From NCBI GenBank assembly GCA_902805475.1, contig CADCSX010000006.1, forward strand, positions 2,232,001 through 2,296,000: a stretch of DNA of 64,000 bases, written 5' to 3'. Both the position numbers and the translations under genes were made by a program. Each line of letters opens with the position of its first letter. Position 1 is the first letter of the stretch. Source of the stretch: Entonaema liquescens (lineage: Eukaryota; Ascomycota; Sordariomycetes; Xylariales; Xylariaceae). This document shows positions 13,244-24,708 of this stretch, one piece after another. A model generated the notes under the pieces. The model did no database searches. It worked only from the letters and a program-made list of their open reading frames with translations, and was not told where the DNA came from.

Positions 13244-14749
13244 CTAACCCAATAAACTGACCATTGGCTCAGGCCAACTTCCCCAGAGAAGGGGCCTATC
13301 TCCTAAGCGAGCGTTGACCGGAGCTAGGATCTTGAGTTTTCGTCGTTTCTCATCAACTTCAGCTACATATACATAGCCCATAACGTTAGAATCGCGGATC
13401 GTGTCCGCTGAGTCATGGACTGATGCGTAGATAACTGATAGAATGCAATTTTGTATCACCAGCGACGGCTCGATCTTCTCAAGCATTGCGTCGCTATATA
13501 TGTCATCTTCCAATGTCGCCGAGGCGGATGCTATCTCTTCATTAGTACGACTGATCTCAAGGCGAAGCTTGTGGAATGAATCCATACCCGAATTAATTTT
13601 CCATATCGACAAGGCCGAGAAGTCAACTTGCTGCGTAAAGGGACTCAACGTAGCACTCGTATCACCGAAGAAATACTCCTTGATAGCTGCTTCATGAACC
13701 TGTTGTAAGAATCCAGTATCCCTTTCCACAACACCGCCAGATTTATCGAGGTTAACAACGGTAATTGGCTCATCTAGACCGGTCTTTTGCCCGGCGAATT
13801 TCTTCTGTATCTCGCTGCTGATACGTTCTGAACCTATCACAAGCACAATATTGACAGAAAATTCAGCGACTATGTGTGCTATATGGTCATAGCCTCCCTT
13901 AGAAACATTGACCCCACCGGTATCAATTAGCAGTCCCGCTGTCTTTACATCGGGGTCCTCAGTAAGTCGCGAAGTTGCTGTTACAGCTAGTCTACTCAAT
14001 AGCCTCTTATAAAGGCGCATATTTTCCTCTGGCTGTCCCAATCCATAGTTGTATACCAGCGGTAGCTTTACCGGCACGGCACTTGGCCCGCTACTTGGCG
14101 TGTTTCCCCAATCCGTCGTAATGTCAATGATAGTCGCGAACACAGCCGCGCTCAGTGATCCTGGCAGAGCAAGCATACCCTCGCGACAATCTGTATTTAT
14201 CACGAGAGGTTGGCGACCCATGCGCGTTGCCCACCCAGTAAGCATCTTTACTAAACTTGTCTTGCCCGCGTTTGGTGGTCCCACGACAAGTACCCGCGGG
14301 CCTATCTGCCCTGTCTTCTCTGCAGCCGTGCGAAACGCCTCGAGTTTGAAGTGTAGATTTAGATAACTAACCATAGGGGTCTCATCTGCTGTCGGCTCTG
14401 AGGTATAGGCGTCGTAGTTGCCGGTAGGGGAGGAGATCTCGAGTGTGCATCCGTGCCAAGTGTTTATCTTGGACTTCATCGCGGTGAAAGTATATGGCGT
14501 GTTTGGGGCAAGTTCGGTGCCATCTTTCTCTGCGGTACCAGAAATCAACTTTATATCTAGAGTCGAGCCATGAGGAACCTCAAAGCGATACTCCCAGAAA
14601 GGTTGGAGAGTCTCTGTTGTAGTCGGTGCTGCGGCGGAAGAAGATGCTATAATCGGGGTTGCCTGTTGAACGTTAATAAATTGTCTGAAACGACCTTTGT
14701 GGCGACGTCTTACTGCCGGTGCAATATCTCCTAGCCCTGGTATTGACAT
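13244..14749 (-). CDS. clp1: CLP1, mRNA cleavage and polyadenylation factor (polynucleotide-kinase fold)
   Basis: Single-exon gene of 501 residues. CLP1 is a subunit of cleavage factor IA; it bridges Pcf11 to the 3'-end processing machinery in the nucleus. The N-terminal beta domain (about residues 45-115, from LQPFWEYRFEVPHGSTLDIK) is followed by a Walker A P-loop, GPPNAGKTS, at about residues 157-165, and the NTP-binding domain. A NTDCREGMLALPGSLS stretch follows, and ALLIDT/GLLIDTGG marks the Walker B region. The C-terminal domain ends at LLWGSWPEPMVSLLG. Length is close to the fungal norm, so the ORF appears complete. Ascomycete CLP1 proteins bind ATP but are usually regarded as lacking kinase activity. 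The promoter carries a conspicuous array of five CCAAT-containing octamers. Confidence 0.95.
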   Translation of the reverse strand: MSIPGLGDIAPAVRRRHKGRFRQFINVQQATPIIASSSAAAPTTTETLQPFWEYRFEVPHGSTLDIKLISGTAEKDGTELAPNTPYTFTAMKSKINTWHGCTLEISSPTGNYDAYTSEPTADETPMVSYLNLHFKLEAFRTAAEKTGQIGPRVLVVGPPNAGKTSLVKMLTGWATRMGRQPLVINTDCREGMLALPGSLSAAVFATIIDITTDWGNTPSSGPSAVPVKLPLVYNYGLGQPEENMRLYKRLLSRLAVTATSRLTEDPDVKTAGLLIDTGGVNVSKGGYDHIAHIVAEFSVNIVLVIGSERISSEIQKKFAGQKTGLDEPITVVNLDKSGGVVERDTGFLQQVHEAAIKEYFFGDTSATLSPFTQQVDFSALSIWKINSGMDSFHKLRLEISRTNEEIASASATLEDDIYSDAMLEKIEPSLVIQNCILSVIYASVHDSADTIRDSNVMGYVYVAEVDEKRRKLKILAPVNARLGDRPLLWGSWPEPMVSLLG

Positions 14750-14770
14750 ATTTACGACGAGTTATGGCGA

Positions 14771-14810
14771 ATTGGAAAATTGGAAAATTGGAAAATTGGA
14801 AAATTGGAAA
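14771..14810 (-). promoter_or_regulatory. Five tandem TTTCCAAT octamers upstream of clp1
   Basis: Five perfect head-to-tail copies of ATTGGAAA on the plus strand, that is TTTCCAAT read in the direction of clp1. They lie 22-61 bp before the clp1 ATG. Each unit contains a CCAAT pentamer, the core bound by the fungal HAP/CBC complex. Position so close to the ATG could place it in the 5' UTR instead, in which case it may be only a microsatellite. Confidence 0.7.
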
Positions 14811-15640
14811 ATATTTAAAAAAGAAGACGAGTTGGTGTTAGATGGAAGACAAAGGGTTGGGAGCACAACATCAAAAGCTCAAAGCTAATGTGTACTATGT
14901 ACTAAGCTACCGAACTTTAAATAATAGTGGACCCTATAGCTTCCTTGCAGTTTCCATAGAGGGGCAGGGGCATCTGCACGTTACCAGCTATGCAGGTACT
15001 CGACAGAAAGGTTCAAATGTTGCCGTGGGGTAAAATCATTTGGACTAATCGGAATGTTGCCAAAATAAGTACCTGACAGAGAGACTTTTTTCACAAAGGA
15101 TTCCTGTAGGACGTAACAAGCACAAAATCTTAAGAAACAATTTTAATATAGAATTAGTTCTAAGGATACCTGGGTAATTTTGATATTTTTGTTTGAATGC
15201 ATAACTGGTTCTTTAGTAAAGCTACCTACGTACATGTACCTAATCTAGGTATAGAAAAAAGGTAAGGCATTTGGTTTGGTACACATAAGACTTATACTTA
15301 TAAAATCGGCACAGTTTTCGACGTTGCTCTGCCAATAAATAAATTAAAACATTCATAACATCATAATTCTAGTTTCCTTACTTGCTTGGAAGATATAATT
15401 TTCATTGCAAATCGTGAATCTCAAGTAGTGGTGCTCTATCTACCTAAGACTGAAGTACTATAATGGGTATCTTGAGGCAAATCTCCAGATATCCCCCCTC
15501 GAGACGCCGGATGGCTCCTTTCTGTTTCATCCATTCGTCCATATAATGCCTGAATGAAATATGCTCATGCTGAATAATGCTTCCGAGTCATCTATGCGAT
15601 CCTCTCTATCGTCCTTTCAAAGTCACAACTCATCTAAGTG
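14811..15640. other. Intergenic, between clp1 promoter and IPMK 3' end
   Basis: AT-rich spacer containing the distal promoter of clp1 and the 3' UTR of the downstream kinase gene. No gene or repeat was recognised apart from the octamer array adjacent to clp1. Confidence 0.6.
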
Positions 15641-16878
15641 TTACTCTGACATCTCTTCAAAGATATCCGCAAGACTCCTGACTCCAAGCAAGACGTTTTC
15701 GTCCGGCCCTTGACCAGGCTTCCATGTAGCATGTGCAAAATCAATCATCTTTAACGAGTATATATGCGGGAAGCTTGATTCCTCATCAGAATCATCTTCC
15801 AGTTCGTCAAAGTCCTCGCCCGTAGTAGATTCGCATAGGTCCTCCTCGTTCATACCGATCCCGCTATCCACTCTAAGGTTAGCCACTGGTGCTCGCGAGG
15901 TGCCTCTCTTGTGTTCAGATACAGGGGTAGTATCTTTTGCTTCTTTGATGGCCGCTCGAAGAGCTTCACCATCGCCTTCAAAGACGAAAAGAAGGCTAGA
16001 AGAATACATTCGAGTTTCTTCTTTCTCAAGTATTTCTTGTACTCTTCGAAGGTCCCGCGCAAATGCTCCAGCAATAGTTTTACCGAGTTCTTCGTCGATA
16101 CCGGCGGCCTCGTTGAATATGTACTTTTTGAACGACTCCACTAGGTTATCATCGTTCACCGTATATCTACCCCAGTCTTTATCGTAAATCTTGAATCCTT
16201 CCTCGTCCAATTCAGATTCGTTTGTGGATCCTTTATACACTCTCATTCCCGCGACGCGGAAGCCGTATTTCTTGTGAGTGGTCTCCCTGGTAATCTTGTC
16301 GAATCTTTCCTTCTTCTCTAATGGTGCGTCATCGGCCCATAGTCGGATTCCTAACTTTGCGTCCATAATGTTTGGCTTTTTATACCCAAAGGAAGCATTC
16401 TCTAAAACCACAGCTCGGTCTGTTGTAATCTTCCTCGTCTTGTTAGGAACCCATTTAACATTATCAGAGAGAATTTGCTTCTGGACTGGCGCTTCGAGAA
16501 TAGGTCTCCGGTCGTCAAGGTGTAAATGTGACTGGATTTCCTCTTTGACGGCAAAAGGGATGTCGGCATGTTCAACAAGGTCTGGTATTTGCGCATGTAT
16601 CGAAGCCTGGTCAGCTCCTTCATTTAGTGACAGAGTGCCTATGTATAAGGGCATGAGCTCTGCAAAATCTGGATGGAGCGCATGCGCCGATTCGTAGAAT
16701 TCGACCTCGGATTGTGTACACGGCTTGATAAATAGCTCCCCGTCTGCGTCGCACATGGTTCCCGCACTACCAACACAACTTGGTTAGTATACAAGAACAG
16801 CCAGGCAAGAAAGCAGTGCGGTACTTACTGTCCAGCGACCGCATAATTATAATCTTTCAAGTCGTCTCTTTTTGGCAT
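15641..16878 (-). CDS. arg82: Inositol polyphosphate multikinase (IPK/Arg82 family)
   Basis: Two exons (16878-16829 and 16766-15641) separated by a 62-bp intron with clean GTAAGT and TAG ends; they sum to 1176 nt, or 391 residues. Members phosphorylate IP3 to IP4 and IP5 in the nucleus, and in yeast act with arginine and phosphate regulation. The family signature P-x-x-x-D-x-K-x-G is present as PNIMDAKLG at about residues 148-156. The C-terminal catalytic motif appears as SLKMIDFAHA near residue 358, preceded by an acidic linker common in fungal members. The first exon encodes MPKRDDLKDYNYAVAGHAGT, which ends in the conserved AGHxG element of the ATP-binding strand, so the upstream ATG is well supported. 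Confidence 0.93.
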
Positions 16879-19328
16879 TTCTCGGTCTCGACTCCCAGGA
16901 GTCTTGCTGTTTTCTCGCACAACTTGCATATTTGTAAAATATAACCGCAGCAGCTTTAGTGATGGTCAATGGCCAGCCTATTCTTTCCGCATACTCCAAA
17001 GTTGCGACAAGACGAGATGTTTGATAGGGCTGGAGGTTAGGTGGTGAAAAGGACCAGTAATAAAGGCAGAAAATGGGTTTAATTGGTTGATAGGTTGCAG
17101 TTAAATAGATCAGGTTCAACGAACACCTGACCGACAAATTCCTAGTGGGAATAGTGGGAAAAGGGGAGAAGTGAGTTGTTCTTGAGTGAAGTAGTTGTTA
17201 GGTGTATGTTACATGGTCTCCCTGAGTTTTAAAAGCAATTAGGTATGTGGTATGTGGTATGTTGCCATAAATCTAGTGATTCACGGGGTTGCTAAAAGTA
17301 AGAGATTCGGGAAGGTTAATATCAATGTGGGACAAGGGCGATACAAAGGAACAAAAGGATCTGAGCGCGAAGTGCCATAATTGGAAATGCTTAAGGGTCC
17401 CGCCGCGGTCAAAATCCGACACGGGTCTGCTGAAATAGCTAACCCGCGCCTGCACACGCCTGCCCCGGCGTACGTCAGCTGCGTATCAACCGCGTACTAG
17501 AACTACATTCACCACCTATATTAAGTGTATTACATCAATTCTGTACTACCTCTTTTTATAATATTAGGTACCTATATACTACAGGTGTGTAGGTAAGGTA
17601 TGTAGGCAATATCCACTCAAGCGCATACATTATGTATGTACTAAATGTACTTACGTGCATTAGGTACGCACATGTATCTGCGTAGCGCTCAACTTTAAAG
17701 CTGAACCTCTACAGAAAAGAGGTATATTACTAAGGTACAATACATGTTAAGGTTACTAGGGCGCATCTACATGTTGCACTATTGTGCATTGGAGCCTTGC
17801 CTCAACCCCCTTAAACGCCTTTCAAACCGCAGCACTTTCCAAGGTTGCAGATGGCAAACAAGGTATATGCGAGCTGCGCAGCTTTAGGTTAAAAGGCAAT
17901 GCACTAAATCCCAACCAGCTCCAGCCAGTAAAAGCGCTAATACTCAGCTTTGCCCTACTACGACTTGATGTACGCGATAGTACGGATGGGACGGCATTCC
18001 CGCCTTTTTTTTTTTTTTTTTTTTTTTCTCCCTGTGGCGGATTCTAGTAGGATAAGTATGTAAATTTACTGGGGTTTACTGGATTTTTTAAACGTTGAAT
18101 TGATCAATCTTACTGGGCTCAGCCACATATCGCATAAAATATCTCGATAAATCTGCCTTGAAAATTCATTTGCCGCATCATTTGACTCATTTGAAAGGCG
18201 GCAGGACAACTTCGACCCCAGGTAGCCACGTAGCCGCAGTTAGGAGCCCTCGATCACCTGCATTTTTGTCGACGTATCCATGCCCTATATCTTCGTTTGT
18301 CGGTCACATCATAGCGTCCGATCGGGCGGTGTTGATCTTGCTTAATAGTTTATTCCGAAAATCGCCCAATAGATCTGTCAACATCCAGGTTGTATTCTCC
18401 CCCTTCGCATCTCAGGGAAACGTAAGACGGCCTCCTGCAGGAAATATGCATGATGATGGAGATCATACATTCATATATATATATTCCCGGGTATAAATGG
18501 GAGAGGCTACTGAGTTATTTCGGAATGGTGCATCTTTTATATGTAAGTATATCAACATCTATTAAACATATACCCCCTAGATTGGATGTTATCATAAGCC
18601 TTTAACTACACATAAAGTGATCTAACAAACGACGTTCGTTTGCTCATGACTTTGATATACCTAGGCAGCTTTTCATAAGTTGTTTGTTGTTGTTGTAAGG
18701 TTCAAAGCCGGTGTAGGTATAAATTCAAGCATGATGATTAGCATATCTTCAAGTACCTATTCTTTTAGATACTACCTGATGTCGCGATCAATATCATAAT
18801 TTTTGCCCTTATCATAATTCCTACCTAAATTAAGATAATAAGAAGTCTGCTGAAATCATCATCTTTTTTTCTCTGATGCCAACAGATTGTTACCCTGGGT
18901 CAGCAACCTGTCAGACCTCAGCCCTGTGTTGAAATATTTCTCCCGCAAGGTTCTTGCCCAATGGAAGCGCCAGCAACGGAATTTCAAGCTTTATCTACAG
19001 GTACCGCTTAGAAGTACCACTTCTCGTTACCTAGGAAAGAGCAAGTCAAATAAATTCAGCAGCAGCTTCGTTGGCAGGCACGCTAGGTAATTCCCTTATA
19101 CCTGCCTTACACTAGCCCTATCCTGTCCCTGTACATGTATCTTACACATCTCAGCCTCACACATTCACACATTTACACATACACGCGTTGTTACTGCCCT
19201 GTTTCTCGTACTTTTCCAGAACATCGGGTTCTGCAAGTACTAACACCAATTCAGCTACGGATTGACGACATAATATGACAGATCTGCCTAGTCATTTATC
19301 CGTCGAATAAGCTGAAAGAGAAGTAGCA
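16879..19328. other. Intergenic region between divergent IPMK and arb1
   Basis: A 2.4 kb stretch that should hold both promoters. It contains a 23-nt T run at 18005-18027 and many short TAGGTA-type words. No coding frame with motif support was seen; the frames near 17784 and 18158 lack any protein-like features. Confidence 0.55.
18005..18027. repeat. Poly(T) tract, 23 nt
   Basis: Uninterrupted run of 23 T residues in the intergenic region upstream of arb1. It could be the A-tail remnant of a retro-inserted sequence on the minus strand, or a simple homopolymer. Confidence 0.95.
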
Positions 19329-21091
19329 ATGTGCGACCTGCCCCCACGTACTAACGACACCAGCATGGCCCCGTCCCTGAGCGAACCAACTGGCGGTCAG
19401 TCTGACATGCACGGTAGCAATGGAACAACCGCTGGAGCAGAAGTCGTAGAATCGACTAACTCTGAACACAATGAGCTGAGCGGTGATCGAGACGCTACCA
19501 ATAGCTCTTCTGCTGCCGAAGGTGATGCAGACTCCGCCAACGTAAAAAAGGCTTCTGATGCTATTGATGGAAAGGTCCAGCTTGGTACAGAACTCGAGGC
19601 AAAGAAGAAAAAGAAGAAGAGGTCCAAGAAGAAAGGTGCCGCTGGTCGCAAAAATGTCACTGGTTTCGAAGGTTGGTTCTGTTCGTGGCCATGCAGGGTA
19701 AAGTCTTGTCTAACATTCGATCCAGAATTCTATGCCGATACTCCCACAACCCCGGCTCAAGCTGCCAAGGAGAAGAAAGACATCTATAACACGTAAGTAT
19801 CCATAATCCACCCTGGAACGGATCATGCTAACGCTACCATAGGTCACGCTCCTTTTCTGAGTATGGTTCATGAATATCGCATTAGCTATAGGGGACATTG
19901 ACAACTAACTTAAAAACAGGCGTATCGAAGAATGCATCCAGAGATACCGAGCTAGCCGTCGAATGAATAGTGAACGTACTATGTTATTCAACAAGTACTT
20001 GTGGCTGGGAGGCATTGACTCCTCTCCGCGCCAGTTTACTGGCTTTGCCGAGGATCATGAGGCTTTGGAGGGTAAAGACCCTGATGAGATTCGCCAGATG
20101 ACCGCGACCGACTTTGTTGGCGATAGTGGCCCTCGTTTTTACGACCCTTCGGAGCCTGAGCAATGGTTCGTTGACTTTGAGGGCATTGCGAAATGTTTCC
20201 TGTGAGTTCCACGGGTTAGGTTAAATCCAGAACAACACGTCTAACAAAGGTATCAGATCCAGATTCGTTCCAACCATCTACATGTACGATGATGCAGCCA
20301 ATCTCCAAGCCGCGAATCTCGTCAAGAATTTTCTCAATTACGTCCTAATGCACGACGTTTGCCCCGAGTACACCTTTGACATCATGGCCGCTAGAAGAAT
20401 CTGCGACGCTGCCCCTTTTGAGTTGCGCATGACGCATGAGCTTATTGTTTCACTCCCAGGCGTCTTCAATACTACTGCTCACTCGCTTTTCTGTGATCGA
20501 CAGGTAGACAAGCTTGATGTGCCTAATCACTATGATAAGCTGGTAGCATTCCGCGTCACAGTCTTCTCGTCGGCACTTGACCAGAAATTCAAGAAGCGAA
20601 TTATTGACTCCGACCCTACTACTATCCATGTCATTAACACAAAGGAGGAGACTTACGAAGTAGCGGACATAATCATGCCGCGCCAGCAGGATATTCTGAT
20701 GGTGGAAGAGCAGCTGAAGGCAACCGGCCACTCTGGTAAGGGTAAACCGGCCGGCATTCTTGTTCTAAAGCCTTCTATCATCGACTTCGGCTTCAACAAC
20801 TTACCTCGTCCGGACCAAGTCGACTTCGGTAGCGCAGAGCCAGAAGACTACTTGCTTGAGGACGAGTTGCTCGATAAGTTTGATAAGGGAATGAAGCTCA
20901 GGGCCATTGTATGCGAACTTAACATTGGCATTCGCTTCCTCAAGGCGGTAAAGGATGTTCGCGTCTCTTTTGACCTATTCTTACCTCAGATCTTGATGGA
21001 GAACTGGAAGGACCCTGCTCCTGGCACGCGTTCACCTCCATCAGCCTCCAACCCAAACCTTGAGGAGGAAGCTATGGCTGACGATGACTAG
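19329..21091 (+). CDS. arb1: Arb1-like subunit of the argonaute siRNA chaperone (ARC) complex
   Basis: Five exons (19329-19671, 19726-19792, 19843-19860, 19920-20201, 20257-21091) sum to 1545 nt, or 514 residues. Introns are 50-59 bp. The third exon is only 18 nt. The protein has a Ser/Asp-rich N-terminus, a lysine-rich tract at about 91-103, then the Arb1 family core, starting near TGFEEFYADTPTTPAQ and including RIEECIQRYRASRRM and KYLWLGGIDSSPRQF. In fission yeast Arb1 binds argonaute in the ARC complex with Arb2, holding duplex siRNA before heterochromatin targeting. An ATG 12 codons downstream (MAPSLSEP) is an alternative start. The tail ends in an acidic DDD. Assignment rests on remembered family sequence rather than a search. 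Confidence 0.82.
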
Positions 21092-22254
21092 CCGATACGA
21101 AATCGTGATACCGAGCGCAACGCACCGGACGAAGATACCAAATGCGCCTGAGAAACTAGATAAGGTTTAAGCATAGGCGTATGTGAGCTTGGATCAAAGA
21201 GCTATGCAGTGATGATTTTGATTGTGGTACATGTGGCAGAGTGCAAACCTGACCCATGACATGTGCTCCTACTATTTGCTATACCCTGTAGAATGACAGC
21301 CGCGAGGCAAATGAATGCGATGAATTCCTAATTCGAGAGTATTGGCTTGAAAATCATAGCCTGCATATTACTTTGGTAGACCTCACCCCAGTAACAGCAC
21401 TAATAAGAGCCCGGGCTTTGTTGTATGGAGCAAACGTAAAGACTTTCAAATGTCCTGGATCTCGATGTGCGCAAGCTCTTGGCGTCGTTGGCTCTAAAGC
21501 GCGCGGCGCATCGTGGCATGAGAAAATTTAGGCCGCTGGACTTGGCGCAAGTCCGCGCCGCACTGCTTGCCTGGGATGGTTGGTTATTATTTCTTGGCTT
21601 TCTCTTCGCAAACTGGGCGTATTATCTTTCGCGTCGCCCTAATATATGCGGGCTCTGATGTGCCAGCCCCTCCTTTCCTATTATACCGTGGGGTCTTCGT
21701 AGCTTGCCTATATTGATACTGAGCCTGCAGCAGGACTATCGACTTCGTTAATGGCGAGCGCTATCTTATAAGTAGGCTTAGGCAGGCTGGTAGGGCTACA
21801 ATTCAGGGTCGTTACATGGGAAGAATATCGACCCCGAACAGGGGACGAGATCTAGAGTCAGCATCCCACCCAAGACCTTGGCAGATTTGGCAGAGGTCAT
21901 TTTGGAAGGCATGTCTGCCTTGTATTGGCCTGGCGTGTTTCTCGGCACGGACCGAAAAGAATAGAGCGAGTTTGGTTTGCAATCGCAGAAGGTCGAGAAG
22001 CGTCTTTCTCCCCACGATTTCTTCCTGTCGATCTTTCCTCACTTCATCCCCTTTGAGGTCGTCTCGCTACCTTCGTTTATCAATACATTCTTTTCTTCCC
22101 ACCCATTTTTAAATTTTTTTTATTTTTATTTTTTATTTTTTGAATTATCAATAATCGGCAGCTGTCCTGCCGGCATTGTTTTCGGTTCCGCTATTCTTGA
22201 AGCACGCCTATATTGCGAACGTACCCGGCTCACCAGTGCTTATTGGTAATCGCG
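21092..22254. other. Intergenic, arb1 3' flank and promoter of the membrane-protein gene
   Basis: About 1.2 kb with no supportable gene. A T/A-rich block lies at about 22110-22145, just before the next gene, and would fit a pyrimidine-rich fungal promoter or 5' leader. Confidence 0.6.
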
Positions 22255-23041
22255 ATGGAGACCCAACGACGAGCGACCCAGCCAGTGAGCAGTCGAAATT
22301 GGCAAATTGCCAAAATCGCGCTGCAGTCTACGTCGGTCGCGTTCTGCATTATAGTCATTGGAATCAGTGCTGCGAAGTTGTGGGAAGGAGATTATGGCGT
22401 GGGAATACTGACGATACCTGTTACTGCTGTAACGGCGGCTTGGTCGATTGCCGAGTTTACGACTCTTTTTATCCAGAAGCGGAGGGGGTCCCCAGGTCGT
22501 GGAATTCATCCCGGCGCCCACGTCGGCATGCAGCTTATCATATTCCTGGCCATGATCTATGTGCTGTTCTATGCGTGTATGCTGTGGAGGAGTGTCCAGA
22601 ATAGCATCGTACGGTGCAACGAATGGGAACGTGATCCTAGGGACCCGGACTGGGTCACAGAGAACACCGAGGTCGACCGGCATTCTAATTTTGTCTACCT
22701 TACGTCGTTTTACTGTCCCGAGAGACTCCGTGATCTCGTCAACAACAAATCTTTTCAGTCAATAGTGCAGGCTCTTATCGCGTTTTGCGCTCTCTTATGG
22801 TAAACTTTCTTTTCGCCTAGCGTTTCCAATATCGGGTTACTAATAAAGGAATAGGGCTATACATTTCACTCTTTTCGTCCGAGCATGTGTCGAAACACAA
22901 CGACGGAATAGGACTCGTCCTGCAGGAGTTGTATACCCGCAGCCAGTATGGCCGGCACAGTATGGGCCTGATTACCCTCCTACCAGCTACCCTCAAGCAG
23001 GGCCAGAACAGGCACCCGTGAAGCCAACATATTATGGTTAA
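22255..23041 (+). CDS. Four-transmembrane MARVEL-like membrane protein
   Basis: Two exons (22255-22799 and 22855-23041) flank a 55-bp intron with a TTACTAATAA branch site; they sum to 732 nt, or 243 residues. Four hydrophobic segments fall near residues 21-41, 48-73, 88-110 and 168-193, the layout of fungal MARVEL-domain proteins, which sit in eisosome or plasma-membrane domains. The splice completes a Trp codon inside the fourth helix, giving ALLWAIHFTLFVRAC. The cytosolic tail after it is rich in Pro, Tyr and Gln (for example YPQPVWPAQYGPDYPPTSYP). The loop before helix four carries two cysteines. Without the second exon the protein would stop inside the membrane. Exact function is unknown. 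Confidence 0.8.
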
Positions 23042-23991
23042 AATAGCCTATATAAACTGAATACTCGGAGCATTGGATTTCTCTTGTCAATGCGATAGTA
23101 ACTGGACGGTAAGGATATTACTCGGGTCTAGGCCTGAAACGAAACTTGGTTACTACACTTACTGCGGTGAAGTACGAAATGTTGGATAGTTATGGCTTTT
23201 GATACCCTAGGGAATTATACTGTTACGATCCAAGTACTTGATGTCTGTGTTTGGAGTTTGCGGGGGGGTGATGAGAGATGAGTATGGTCGCGCAAGGAAA
23301 ATTCATCTGACAGTGCTATTAGCTTCTCCACAGCAAAGGGGATACCCACGGCATATTCGTATACCTATTTAATATTGTTGATATCATAAGTTTAATGTAT
23401 GTTAGTTATACTAGTCATGTATAACTAATTATTCATAAAGTCAACTCCAGTATTAGCTCCACTCTTGTCAAAGTTATAGGTAGTGAGTTGAGGATCACAG
23501 GATACGATAATAAGTTAGATGGATAATCCCGATGAATTAGTTGAAAGAATTAACATTGAATTCGAAACCTGTATCCTGTCTCGTTGGAATTGTGACTTTT
23601 TTGTTGTCTATAATATCATTGTATTTTGGCAATTAGTTCATGAAAAATTCGTGTAACTATTAACAATGACTTACTCTAATCATCTTCTTACATAATATAA
23701 ATGGTTACCTAAACTCATAGAGACTAGCTTAGGTAAGTTAAGACAATGTCTCTGATAAGTACCGAGTCAGTTGCTTTTCGTCATGGCGGGGGCGGGGCTG
23801 AGAATATCGACTGATGATTTACACCAGCCGCATCGCTGCCACAGTCTTTTGTAGCACAACATAACCATAATACGATTTTTATCTTTACACAGCATATATG
23901 TACAGCATCCGCTGATGGTGTACTAGCCTATTAGTTTATCATTATTTTAACACATTAATTACCACCCCTTTGAACTACTAACTACGTCAAG
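23042..23991. other. Intergenic, no gene seen
   Basis: AT-rich spacer of 950 bp upstream of the glia maturation factor gene. No coding frame or repeat stands out. Confidence 0.6.
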
Positions 23992-24619
23992 ATGGTAATA
24001 TCCCACGAATCGCATTACTCCATAGCTTCAATACGCTAACGACCAAGCAGAGCTCCGAGGCAAGACTTTACACCTTCTCTCAGGAGACTAAAGATCACCT
24101 ACGCAAGTTTCGCTTAACTACGTCAAGGGCCAGTGGACCACAAGCTGTGATTTGTATGTATGTCGATCTATATCCCCCATCTTACTCCAAACCGTTCCGA
24201 GCAGAGCTGATCTAATGCGAGTCTAAACCAGATTACATCGATAAGAAGACGTATGAGATCAAGCAAGATGATGATAAGGTAGTATACAAGTCTCTCGACG
24301 AAATTGCCGACGATCTGCCTGACAATTCGCCGCGCTATATTCTTCTAAGCTACCCCTTGACTCTGGTATATCACCCCATCCTTAGCTATAAGCAATTACA
24401 TGGCTCAAGGTTTGCTAACCTCCGCTGCAGCCATCCGGTCGCTTGTCCGTACCCTACGTCCTCCTGTATTACCTACCAAACACGTGTAATGCCGAAAGCC
24501 GCATGATGTACGCTGGCGCGAAAGAGCTGATGCGGAATACGGCCGAGGTCGGCAAGGTAATTGATGTGGAGAGTCCAGAGGATTTAGAAGATATCCCCGA
24601 TAAGCTGAGCGCCGAATAG
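23992..24619 (+). CDS. gmf1: Glia maturation factor (ADF/cofilin-fold, Arp2/3 debranching)
   Basis: Four exons (23992-23994, 24051-24153, 24232-24365, 24431-24619) sum to 429 nt, or 142 residues, the usual family length. Exon 1 is the ATG alone. The protein reads MSSEARLYTFSQETKDHL..., then VIYYIDKKTYEIKQ, SPRYILLSYPLTLPSGRLS and a C-terminal helix ending DIPDKLSAE. GMF proteins have the ADF-homology fold but bind Arp2/3 rather than actin, inhibiting nucleation and removing actin branches at cortical patches. Splice sites are canonical. It is convergent with nbp35, whose stop lies 89 bp away, so the two 3' UTRs probably overlap. Confidence 0.92.
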
Positions 24620-24708
24620 GCTGCCTTCAACCTGGTCAGATATTTAGAGATTGTTTCTCCATGACAAATATAGCGAGATGCTAGCTTTGTTTTGCAGTTG
24701 AATTCTTC

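Noticed and set aside
18005..18027. Poly(T) as the tail of a retroelement
   Set aside because: No target duplication, reverse transcriptase or SINE-like body was found beside it.
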